Shown: in pieces, positions 51,601 through 58,608 of the stretch
How the letters are laid out: the number at the start of each line of letters is the position of its first letter
Numbering within the stretch: the stretch's first letter is position 1
Assembly: GCA_016870275.1 (NCBI GenBank)
Contig: VGBZ01000009.1
Span: forward strand, 1-64,000
Direction: 5' to 3'
Source of the DNA: Actinomycetota bacterium
GTDB taxonomy: Bacteria; Actinomycetota; Acidimicrobiia; Acidimicrobiales; Microtrichaceae
Length of the DNA: 64,000 bases
Notes under the pieces: model-generated
Seen by the model: the letters and a program-made list of their open reading frames with translations, nothing else
Databases searched by the model: none
What the model was told of the DNA's origin: nothing
Position numbers and translations under genes: made by a program

Positions 51601-52647
51601 GTGGGACTCCTCCACGACGACAGCGCCTTCATCCGCACCTGCCGGGGTCAGGCGGCTCCCCACACCCCCGTGTGGTTCATGCGCCAGGCCGGACGTTCAC
51701 TCCCCGAGTACCGGGCCGTGCGCGGCTCCGGCACGATCCTCGACGCCATCGCCCAACCAGACCTCGCCAGTGAGATCACCCTCCAACCAGTGCGCCGGTA
51801 CGGCGTGGATGCCGCAATCCTCTACTCCGACATCGTGACGCCGGTCCATGCCATCGGCTTCGGTGTCGACGTCGCCCCGGGGGTCGGTCCGGTCGTGGAC
51901 CGACCATTCGACCGTCGGGCCGACCTCGAACGACTGCGCCCGCTCGAACCCGACCTCGACACCCCGTACGTGTTGTCAACGGTCGACATCCTCGTTGCGG
52001 AGCTCCCCGTCCCGCTCATCGGCTTCGCCGGCGCTCCATTCACCGTCGCGAGCTACCTCATCGAGGGCCGCCCGACCCGCACCTGGGTCCGGACCAAGGC
52101 GCTGATGCACGGTGACGAATCGCTGTGGTTCGACCTGCTCGATCGGCTCGCCGACCTCGCCGTGGCGTCGTTGCGATCCCAGATCGACCATGGTGTCGCC
52201 GCCGTTCAGCTGTTCGACTCCTGGGCCGGCGCGCTCAGTCCCGCCGACTACGAACGCTACGTGCTCCCGGCGAGCACCAAGGTGCTCGCCGCAGTGGCCG
52301 ACCTGGGCGTGCCGCGCATCCACTTCGGCGTGTCCACCGGCGAGCTCCTCGGCCTCATGGCCGACGCCGGCGCCGAGGTGGTCGGCGTGGACTGGCGCAC
52401 CCCGCTCGACCTGGCCCGCAGCCGGGTCGGTTCGGAGACGATCCTCCAGGGAAACCTGGATCCGGCTCTGGTCGCCGCTGGGTGGGACGCCACCGAACCA
52501 GCCGCTCGGGCGGTGCTCGAGGCCGGGGGCGGCGACCGACACGTGTTCAACCTGGGCCACGGAGTGCTCCCCGAGACCGACCCGGCCACGTTGGAGCGTC
52601 TCGTCGACCTGATCCACAACTGGCCCGACAGGACGGTGACAACGTGA
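51601..52647 (+). CDS. hemE: Uroporphyrinogen decarboxylase
   Basis: A 348-residue enzyme converting uroporphyrinogen III to coproporphyrinogen III. The substrate-binding signature PVWFMRQAGRSLPEYR is at about residues 24-38, then ILYSDIVTP, GFAGAPFTVASYLIEG and the C-terminal LQGNLDP and FNLGHGVLPETDP. The first gene of a hemE-hemH-hemY operon in which each gene overlaps the next by four bases. The GTG at 51601 is supported by the leaderless -10; the frame extends 25 codons upstream without matching the family. Confidence 0.96.
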   Translation: MGLLHDDSAFIRTCRGQAAPHTPVWFMRQAGRSLPEYRAVRGSGTILDAIAQPDLASEITLQPVRRYGVDAAILYSDIVTPVHAIGFGVDVAPGVGPVVDRPFDRRADLERLRPLEPDLDTPYVLSTVDILVAELPVPLIGFAGAPFTVASYLIEGRPTRTWVRTKALMHGDESLWFDLLDRLADLAVASLRSQIDHGVAAVQLFDSWAGALSPADYERYVLPASTKVLAAVADLGVPRIHFGVSTGELLGLMADAGAEVVGVDWRTPLDLARSRVGSETILQGNLDPALVAAGWDATEPAARAVLEAGGGDRHVFNLGHGVLPETDPATLERLVDLIHNWPDRTVTT

Positions 52648-53558
52648 CGACCGGACTCGTCGTGATGGCCTACGGCACCCCAGCGGCGCCCGAGGACATC
52701 GAGGCGTACTACACCCACATCCGCCGGGGTCGTCCGCCCGAACCCGAGCAGCTCGCCGACCTGATCGCCCGGTACGACGCCATCGGTGGGATCTCACCGC
52801 TCGCGGCGAGGACGGCGGCACAGTTGAACGCCGTCGAGGCCCAGCTCGATGCGCTCGCCCCCGGGGAGTTCACGGTTCGCCTCGGCCAGAAGCACGCTGC
52901 GCCGTTCATCGAGGACGGTGTGACCGAACTCGCCGAACTCGGCGTCAGCGGCGTGGTGGGACTCGTCCTCGCACCGCACTACTCCGGGTTCAGCGTGGGC
53001 CAGTACCACGAGCGCGCTGCGGCAGCGGCCGCTCCACTGCCGTTCGTCGGCGTCGACCATTGGCACCTCACCGATGGATTCGTCGACCACCAGGCCGCCT
53101 CGGTGAGCGAGCGTCTCGCAGGGCTCCCCGAACGCACCGTCGTGGTGTTCACCGCCCACTCACTGCCGGAACGAGTGCTCGAGGGAGACCCCTACCCCGA
53201 CGAGCTGCGCGAATCCGCCGCCGCGATCGCCGGGCGAGCCGGGCTGGATCAGTGGTCGGGCTGGGCGCTCGCCTGGCAGTCCGCTGGTCGTACACCGGAA
53301 CCGTGGCGGGGACCCGACATCCTCGAGATCATCAACGATCTGGCCGATGGAGGGGAAGTCGACGGCGTACTGGTCGTACCCCAAGGGTTCACCGCCGATC
53401 ACCTCGAGGTCCTCTACGACCTCGACATCGAAGCAGCCGCTGTCGCTGCTGAACGCGGACTGGCGTTCGCACGAACCGACGTCGTCAACGACGACCGGGC
53501 GGTGGCTGCGGACCTCGCCCGCCTCGTCATCGACGCTGCCGCGGTCTTGAAGCAGTGA
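52644..53558 (+). CDS. hemH: Ferrochelatase (likely coproporphyrin III ferrochelatase)
   Basis: A 304-residue ferrochelatase. The metal-binding catalytic His is H172 in FTAHSLPERV, and the acidic helix GFTADHLEVLYDLDIEA is intact. VMAYGTP, YDAIGGISPL and LAPHYSGFSVGQY are standard. Actinobacteria normally run the coproporphyrin-dependent route, in which this enzyme inserts iron into coproporphyrin III before HemQ decarboxylation, so the name cpfC may be better. There is no cysteine in the whole protein, so it cannot carry the [2Fe-2S] cluster found in several actinobacterial ferrochelatases. The GTG overlaps the hemE stop as GTGA. Confidence 0.93.
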   Translation: MTTGLVVMAYGTPAAPEDIEAYYTHIRRGRPPEPEQLADLIARYDAIGGISPLAARTAAQLNAVEAQLDALAPGEFTVRLGQKHAAPFIEDGVTELAELGVSGVVGLVLAPHYSGFSVGQYHERAAAAAAPLPFVGVDHWHLTDGFVDHQAASVSERLAGLPERTVVVFTAHSLPERVLEGDPYPDELRESAAAIAGRAGLDQWSGWALAWQSAGRTPEPWRGPDILEIINDLADGGEVDGVLVVPQGFTADHLEVLYDLDIEAAAVAAERGLAFARTDVVNDDRAVAADLARLVIDAAAVLKQ

Positions 53559-54952
53559 CGGCTCGGAGCGATCCACCGCACGTCGTGGTGGTGGGTGGCG
53601 GAGTCACGGGATTGGCTGCGGCCTGGGAGGCGACCGGCCGAGGTGCCCGAGTCACGCTGCTCGAGGCGAGCGACCGCTTCGGAGGGCTGATCCGGACCAG
53701 TCCGATCGACATCGGGGGAACCCCCGTGCCCATCGACGAGGGAGCGGACGCCTTCCTCGCCCGGGTACCCGACGCCGTCGAGTTGTGTGCGGAACTCGGA
53801 CTCGGTCCGGAACTGACAGCACCGACCACAGGTCACGCCTACGTCTGGGTCGACGGGCGACTCCTGTCGCTCCCGGGTTCGCACGTGATGGGCGTTCCGC
53901 TCGACCCGGACGACCCCGCCACCGTGGCCCTGCTGAACGAATCGACCCGTGAACGAATGCGGGTGGATCTCGGCCGCAGCGGACCCGGTCCGACCACCGA
54001 CGTGTCGATCGGCGACTTCATCACTGAGCGACTCGGCCGGGAGGTCGTCGATCGAATCGTCGGCCCGCTCGTCGGCGGCATCAGTGCCGGAGACGTCGAC
54101 CGGCTCAGCATGTCGGCGGTCACTCCCCAACTCGCCGATGCCGCAGCCCGCGGCGACAGCTTCGTCGCAGCCCTGCGCCACGCCACGCCCACGACCGGAA
54201 CCGAACGCCCCGTGTTCGCCGGGCTCCGCAGCGGGACCGAGCGGCTGATCACGGCGCTCGTCGATGCGCTCGACGAGCGAAGCGCCGACCTGCGAACCGA
54301 GGAACCCGTGCTCGCCGTCACCGCCGGTTCGACCGGCGTGCAGGTACGAAGCTCCACCGCAGTACTCGACGCCGACGGTGCGGTGATCACGACACCGGCC
54401 CGAGTCGCCGCCGGACTGGTCGACGGGATCAGCCCCTCAGCCGCTCGTGAACTCCGGTCGATTCACACCACGACCGTCGTGCTGGCGACGCTCGTGTTCG
54501 ACACCGCCGACGTCCCGGGCCCTCTGGACGGGTCCGGTTTCCTCATCCCGCGGGACACCGGACTGTGGATGACGGCGGTCTCGTGGGGATCGTCCAAGTG
54601 GTCCCACTGGAACGATGGCCGACACGTCGTACTGCGGGTCTCGGCCGGCCACGCCGGTGACCGACGTGCTGAGGAGGCCGACGATGCAGTCGTGCTCGCA
54701 GCACTGCTCGAGGACCTCCGCACCACGATGCGTCTGACCACCGCACCCAGATCGGCTCGGGTGACCCGTTGGACCGATGCGTTCCCCCAGTACGACGTCG
54801 GCCACGCCGACCGGCTCGCCCGCATCGACCTGGCGCTGCGACAGGACGCACCGTTCGTTCAGTTGGCCGGGATGTCCTACCGAGGTGTGGGAATCCCAGC
54901 GAGCATCCGGAGCGGCCGGGCCGCCGTCCGCGAACTGCTCACGCCTCGCTGA
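53555..54952 (+). CDS. hemY: Coproporphyrinogen III/protoporphyrinogen oxidase (HemY/CgoX type)
   Basis: A 465-residue FAD-dependent oxidase. The dinucleotide motif VVVVGGGVTGLAAAWEATGR is followed by EASDRFGGLIRT. IVGPLVGGISAGDVDRLSM is a strong HemG/HemY landmark, and the C-terminal FAD segment GMSYRGVGIPASIRSGR closes the family pattern. In Gram-positive bacteria this enzyme oxidises coproporphyrinogen III to coproporphyrin III, so the gene order would be hemE, cpfC and cgoX. The HemQ decarboxylase expected next in the pathway is not in this window. The GTG overlaps the hemH stop; the last 14 bases overlap the convergent lipoprotein gene. Confidence 0.93.
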   Translation: MTARSDPPHVVVVGGGVTGLAAAWEATGRGARVTLLEASDRFGGLIRTSPIDIGGTPVPIDEGADAFLARVPDAVELCAELGLGPELTAPTTGHAYVWVDGRLLSLPGSHVMGVPLDPDDPATVALLNESTRERMRVDLGRSGPGPTTDVSIGDFITERLGREVVDRIVGPLVGGISAGDVDRLSMSAVTPQLADAAARGDSFVAALRHATPTTGTERPVFAGLRSGTERLITALVDALDERSADLRTEEPVLAVTAGSTGVQVRSSTAVLDADGAVITTPARVAAGLVDGISPSAARELRSIHTTTVVLATLVFDTADVPGPLDGSGFLIPRDTGLWMTAVSWGSSKWSHWNDGRHVVLRVSAGHAGDRRAEEADDAVVLAALLEDLRTTMRLTTAPRSARVTRWTDAFPQYDVGHADRLARIDLALRQDAPFVQLAGMSYRGVGIPASIRSGRAAVRELLTPR

Positions 54953-55316
54953 CCCGGATCCGGAACTCGCCGCTGGGATGGACGTCGCACGCACCGACGA
55001 GTTCGCCGGGAGAGGTGAACTCCATGGTCACGGTCTCACCAGCAGTCACGTTGAAGATCCCGACCTGCGCCGTGGAGACGTCCTCGTTGCGAATCCGGAT
55101 CATGTCACCGACGGTGACGTCGAGCACCTGCGGGACGACTTCGACGACCTCCCCGGCATCGATCTTCGCCTCGGTACCTTCAGGAACGACGAACTCGTGC
55201 TGAACCACGTCGCCGTCGCTCCGCAACTCCACGCTCACCTGAGCGTCGTCGCTGCAGCCAGCTGCAGCAATCGCCATCACTGCGGCCACAGCGAGCAGGA
55301 GACGACGAGTCGTCAT
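54939..55316 (-). CDS. Cupredoxin-like lipoprotein with incomplete copper site
   Basis: A 125-residue lipoprotein, lipobox ending at C21 (MAIAAAGCSDD). The C-terminal 65 residues look like a cupredoxin: LDVTVGDMIRIRNED, VGIFNVTAGETVTMEF and ELVGACDVHPSGEFRIRV, with C110 and H113 as copper ligands in a C-x2-H arrangement. The first His usually found after the N-x-D turn is absent: residues 77-85 read NEDVSTAQV. The site may be empty, bind Cu(I) with fewer ligands, or use another residue. It is the last gene of a cytochrome c-SCO-PCu(A)C operon and overlaps the previous gene as ATGA, so a role in copper handling outside the membrane is inferred. Confidence 0.78.
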   Translation of the reverse strand: MTTRRLLLAVAAVMAIAAAGCSDDAQVSVELRSDGDVVQHEFVVPEGTEAKIDAGEVVEVVPQVLDVTVGDMIRIRNEDVSTAQVGIFNVTAGETVTMEFTSPGELVGACDVHPSGEFRIRVSEA

Positions 55317-55843
55317 CCGGTACGCACCTCGGCTTCGATCGTCGAACGATCACCCGAGGAGAACGTCAGCGTCACCGGCAGCTTCTGACCGGCGCTCAGG
55401 TCGGTGGTGAGACCGATGATCATGATGTGGTAGCCGCCGGGTTCGAGCGCCACCGAGCCACCTGCAGGAATCGGGATCTCTGCGACCTGCTTCATCTCCA
55501 TCATGGAATCCATCTCGCCACCGTCCATGCCACCGGTCGAGCTGGACTGGTGGAGTTGGACCTCGGTGGCGGTCCCCTCCGGGAGCTCAGCTGCGACCAC
55601 GGCATCGGCCTCAGCACCACCAGTGATCGTCATGTACGCCGCTGAGTTGTTGCCTCTCGCAGCAGCTCGCACCCACGGGTCGCTGACCGCCGGTGCACCG
55701 CTCGCAGCGCCGGTGGTCGACTCCGACGTGGACTCATCCCCACCACACGCCACCAGTGCGATCGAGGTGATGGCCAGGGAGGTCAGTACCACGACGGCAA
55801 TCACTCGCCGGAGGGAATCTCGGTCCTCGTACGTCTGCTTCAT
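55313..55843 (-). CDS. PCu(A)C-type copper chaperone lipoprotein
   Basis: A 176-residue exported copper chaperone. Lipobox ends at C33 (IALVACGGD). The copper motif is recognisable: H98 in VQLHQSS, a cluster of Met residues between 106 and 117, and H139-x-M141 in EPGGYHIMIIGL. Family proteins bind Cu(I) and deliver it with Sco1 to the CuA centre of cytochrome c oxidase. Extra Met residues (MDGGEMDSMMEM) lengthen the loop compared with the usual single Met and may hold more copper. The ATG has an AGGAGA ribosome-binding site six bases away. It follows the SCO gene by 24 bases. Confidence 0.9.
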   Translation of the reverse strand: MKQTYEDRDSLRRVIAVVVLTSLAITSIALVACGGDESTSESTTGAASGAPAVSDPWVRAAARGNNSAAYMTITGGAEADAVVAAELPEGTATEVQLHQSSSTGGMDGGEMDSMMEMKQVAEIPIPAGGSVALEPGGYHIMIIGLTTDLSAGQKLPVTLTFSSGDRSTIEAEVRTG

Positions 55844-55867
55844 GGAGTTCTCCTGTCTACGGTCACC

Positions 55868-56575
55868 TCATTCGGCTTGAGGGTGGTCTCCGCCGGACCG
55901 TGACAAGTCGGACGGACGTTCGCCGGCGAGCAGCCGCTCCAAGTCGGAGGCGATGCTCGCTGCCGGAATTCCGAACGGCCACGCCAGCACGACCAGACCG
56001 GCATCGTCGACGACGTACAGAGCGCCTGAGTGCGCGACCTCCGGATCACCGTTGGAGTCAACCGTGATCCGGTAGTTCGCTCCGAACGAATCAACGGCGG
56101 TTCGGAGGACCTCGGGATCGTCACTGCGGTGACTCGTTGCGTCCTCGATGAACGACGACGCGTAGTCGTCGAGCACCTCGGGCTGATCCCGAGCGGGATC
56201 GACCGTCACCACGTCGACACCGACTCGGGAACGTTCCTCCGGTGCAAGCTCGGCGAGTCCCCGACGGAGATCGGACAGCGTCGTCGGGCAGACATCGGGA
56301 CAGGAGGTGAACCCGAAGTACACAAGTCGAAGTCCACCGGGTTGGGCCACGAAGGAGTCGTCACCGTCGCCGCCGACAGCCGGAACCGACACCGCAGCCA
56401 CCGTCCGGATCGGCGTCCGGCTGTATCCGGCGAACGGCTCCGCCCGCTGCTCCCCGGCGCAACCCGCGAGCAGCGCCGCCACGGCGAGCACTGCGAGAAT
56501 CCCGCAGGGGGAGGCGGAGCGACGACACCCGAGGCTTCCGGCAGCAGAGATGACGGGGCCGTACCAGCTGATCAA
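55868..56575 (-). CDS. SCO1/SenC-family copper metallochaperone, lipoprotein
   Basis: A 235-residue thioredoxin-fold copper protein. The copper motif FGFTSCPDVCPTTL gives C92 and C96, and the distal His lies in EVAHSGALYVVDD. A signal sequence with lipobox ALLAGC39 anchors it outside the membrane. VVTVDPARDQPEVLDDYASSF is the typical SCO region. It inserts copper into the CuA site of cytochrome oxidase or acts as a thiol reductase for it. The start is a TTG overlapping the cytochrome c stop by four bases; no better start leaves enough N-terminal signal sequence. The upstream cytochrome c and downstream PCu(A)C genes support the assignment. Confidence 0.9.
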   Translation of the reverse strand: MISWYGPVISAAGSLGCRRSASPCGILAVLAVAALLAGCAGEQRAEPFAGYSRTPIRTVAAVSVPAVGGDGDDSFVAQPGGLRLVYFGFTSCPDVCPTTLSDLRRGLAELAPEERSRVGVDVVTVDPARDQPEVLDDYASSFIEDATSHRSDDPEVLRTAVDSFGANYRITVDSNGDPEVAHSGALYVVDDAGLVVLAWPFGIPAASIASDLERLLAGERPSDLSRSGGDHPQAE

Positions 56576-56982
56576 CGAAGCTCGGAGATGTAGGCCACCA
56601 GGGCGTCGACCTCATTCGGGGTGAGGTCCCGAGCGGGCATGGCGGCGCTGTAGCCGGCCACCTTGTCCTGACCGGGATTGACGATCGACGTACGGATGTA
56701 GGCCTCGTCAGCGGTCACCGTCTCATCGCTCTGCAACTCGACCGGTGAGCCCAACAACCCCTTCATGGTGGGGCCGACACCATCGGATCCGTCGACGCTG
56801 TGGCACGCAGCGCATCCGTTGGACTTGAACAGCTGCTGGCCCTCGGCGGCGATCCCCGTGACCGGCGGACCCGATGCCTCCTCACTTGCGCACGAGGACA
56901 CCATCGCACCGAGACCAGCGAGTCCGAGGACGCCCACCATGAAGGACCTCGCAAATTGATGCCCGAACCGCCGAGAGACCAT
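56572..56982 (-). CDS. Cytochrome c (class I) lipoprotein
   Basis: A 136-residue monohaem cytochrome c. The haem site is NGCAACHS (C57, C60, H61), the axial Met is likely in GYSAAMPARDL, and the end DALVAYISELR is the typical last helix. A signal sequence with a lipobox ending at C31 (MVSSCASEE) anchors it outside. It could carry electrons to a cytochrome oxidase whose CuA centre is assembled by the downstream SCO and PCu(A)C proteins. The ATG is preceded by TAGGGT with exactly 6 nt spacing, so the operon appears leaderless. Confidence 0.92.
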   Translation of the reverse strand: MVSRRFGHQFARSFMVGVLGLAGLGAMVSSCASEEASGPPVTGIAAEGQQLFKSNGCAACHSVDGSDGVGPTMKGLLGSPVELQSDETVTADEAYIRTSIVNPGQDKVAGYSAAMPARDLTPNEVDALVAYISELR

Positions 56983-56988
56983 GCCTTC

Positions 56989-56994
56989 ACCCTA
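56989..56994 (-). promoter_or_regulatory. -10 hexamer TAGGGT, leaderless start of the copper operon at 56982
   Basis: TAGGGT on the reverse strand with exactly 6 nt to the ATG of the cytochrome c gene. The spacer GAAGGC is weakly Shine-Dalgarno-like. Confidence 0.6.
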
Positions 56995-57039
56995 GGACAA
57001 CTGATGCCGATCCCGGCAGGCGCCCCTCGGAGTGGGACA

Positions 57040-58584
57040 ATGCCCGTCATGGAGCAGCGGGGGGAGGCAGCCGGGGGGACACACTGGGCGCTGCAGGTGG
57101 TCGTCGCCGTGCTCGCTGGCCTGTGCGTCTGTTTCTCGCTCCCCCCGTGGGGTTGGTGGCCGCTCGCGTTCGTCGGGATCGCAACGTGGCTCTGGGTGCT
57201 GGACGACTGCTCGCCCGTCAGACGGTTCGCCCTGTCCTATCTGGTCGGCGTGGCCTGGTTCGCTCCGTCCCTCGTGTGGATGTGGCGACTCACGGCTCCG
57301 GGCTACGTGGCTGCCGTCTTCGTCGGGTGGGCCGGCCTCGTCGGCCTGGTCGGAGTCGCCAGCTCGGGTGATCAGCGACGGTTCATCCTCGTTCCGGCGA
57401 CTGTCGTCCTCCTGGAGTGGGGTCTGCTCCACGCTCCATTCGGTGGGGTCCCGTTGTCGGAGCTCGCAGCATCACAGGCGGCCGGACCGCTCCGACCGAT
57501 CGCCACGATCGGTGGTCAGCTCCTCCTCGGAGGTGCCGTGGCCGCTCTCGGCGCTGCGCTCCTGCTCGCCGTTCGCGGACGTTGGCGAGCGTCGGGATCG
57601 ATCCTGCTGGCGGTCGTGGCCGTGGCGTTGCTCGGTGCAGCGTGGCCGCTCGGTTCCAGCGACGGCACCGTCCGTGTGGCCGTCGTCCAGGGCGGCGGCC
57701 CGCAGGGCACCCGCTTCGCCGAGGGTGACACCGGTCCGGTGCTCACCCGACACCTCGCCGTGAGCGCCACCATCGAACCCGGATCAGCCGACCTGGTGAT
57801 CTGGCCCGAGAACGTCGTGAACGTGGAGGGAGCGTTCATCGACCACCCGTTCGCCACGAAGATGCGCCAGGAAGCGGCCCGCCTCGAGGCGCCGATCCTC
57901 GTCGGGGTGGTCGAGGGCCTCAGCACCACCGAGTTCGTCAACTACGTGGTGGTCATCAACCCCGACGGGACCATCACCGGCCGCTACGACAAGGAACGTC
58001 GGGTGCCCTTCGGTGAGTACGTTCCGCTGCGGAGCCTCTTCGGCCCGCTCGCCTCAGGGTTGCCGCCCCGGGACCAGGTCCCCGGAGTCGGAACCGCCAT
58101 GGTCCCAACGTCCGCCGGCAAGGTTGCGGTCGCCATCAGCTGGGAGGTCTTCTTCTCCCGCCGGGTTCGCGAGGGTGTCCGGGCGGGCGGAGAGTTCGTG
58201 GCCAACCCGACCAACGGTTCGAGCTACTGGCTGACCCAGATCCAGTCACAGCAGGTGGCCCAGTCCCGACTGCGTGCCACCGAGTCGGGACGCTGGCTGG
58301 TCCAGGCCGCACCGACCGGATTCTCCGCAGTGGTGGACCCCCGCGGTGAACTCGAGCAGCGATCGGACATCTCCACACCGGCTGTCCTCCGAGCCACGAT
58401 CGAACGGCTGAACGGCACGACTCCGGCGCAGGCGACGGGTGACCTGATCCCCGTCACCCTGGCGGCCGGCGCCGTCGGCTCGCTGCTCACAGCGGAGTGG
58501 CTCCGGCGGCGTAGCGCCACGGAACGTGGCGACCGGATGACAGGTCGCACGTGGAGATGGGGCTCCCCACTTGACCGTCCGTGA
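57040..58584 (+). CDS. lnt: Apolipoprotein N-acyltransferase homologue with Ser at the catalytic Cys position
   Basis: A 514-residue membrane protein with about seven helices flanking a nitrilase-fold catalytic domain. In the nitrilase domain E257 (IWPENVV) and K318 (YDKERRVPFGEY) match E267 and K335 of E. coli Lnt. The nucleophile position, Cys387 in E. coli, reads VAVAISWEVFFS here, that is S367, with E369 kept. FVANPTNGSSYW and ATESGRWLVQAAPTGFSAVV are otherwise standard. It may therefore use Ser, work differently, or not acylate. The ATG at 57040 has GGAG seven bases upstream. It precedes envelope glycan genes. Confidence 0.85.
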   Translation: MPVMEQRGEAAGGTHWALQVVVAVLAGLCVCFSLPPWGWWPLAFVGIATWLWVLDDCSPVRRFALSYLVGVAWFAPSLVWMWRLTAPGYVAAVFVGWAGLVGLVGVASSGDQRRFILVPATVVLLEWGLLHAPFGGVPLSELAASQAAGPLRPIATIGGQLLLGGAVAALGAALLLAVRGRWRASGSILLAVVAVALLGAAWPLGSSDGTVRVAVVQGGGPQGTRFAEGDTGPVLTRHLAVSATIEPGSADLVIWPENVVNVEGAFIDHPFATKMRQEAARLEAPILVGVVEGLSTTEFVNYVVVINPDGTITGRYDKERRVPFGEYVPLRSLFGPLASGLPPRDQVPGVGTAMVPTSAGKVAVAISWEVFFSRRVREGVRAGGEFVANPTNGSSYWLTQIQSQQVAQSRLRATESGRWLVQAAPTGFSAVVDPRGELEQRSDISTPAVLRATIERLNGTTPAQATGDLIPVTLAAGAVGSLLTAEWLRRRSATERGDRMTGRTWRWGSPLDRP

Positions 58585-58608
58585 GCCCACCGGCGAGGCT
58601 TGAGAGTC

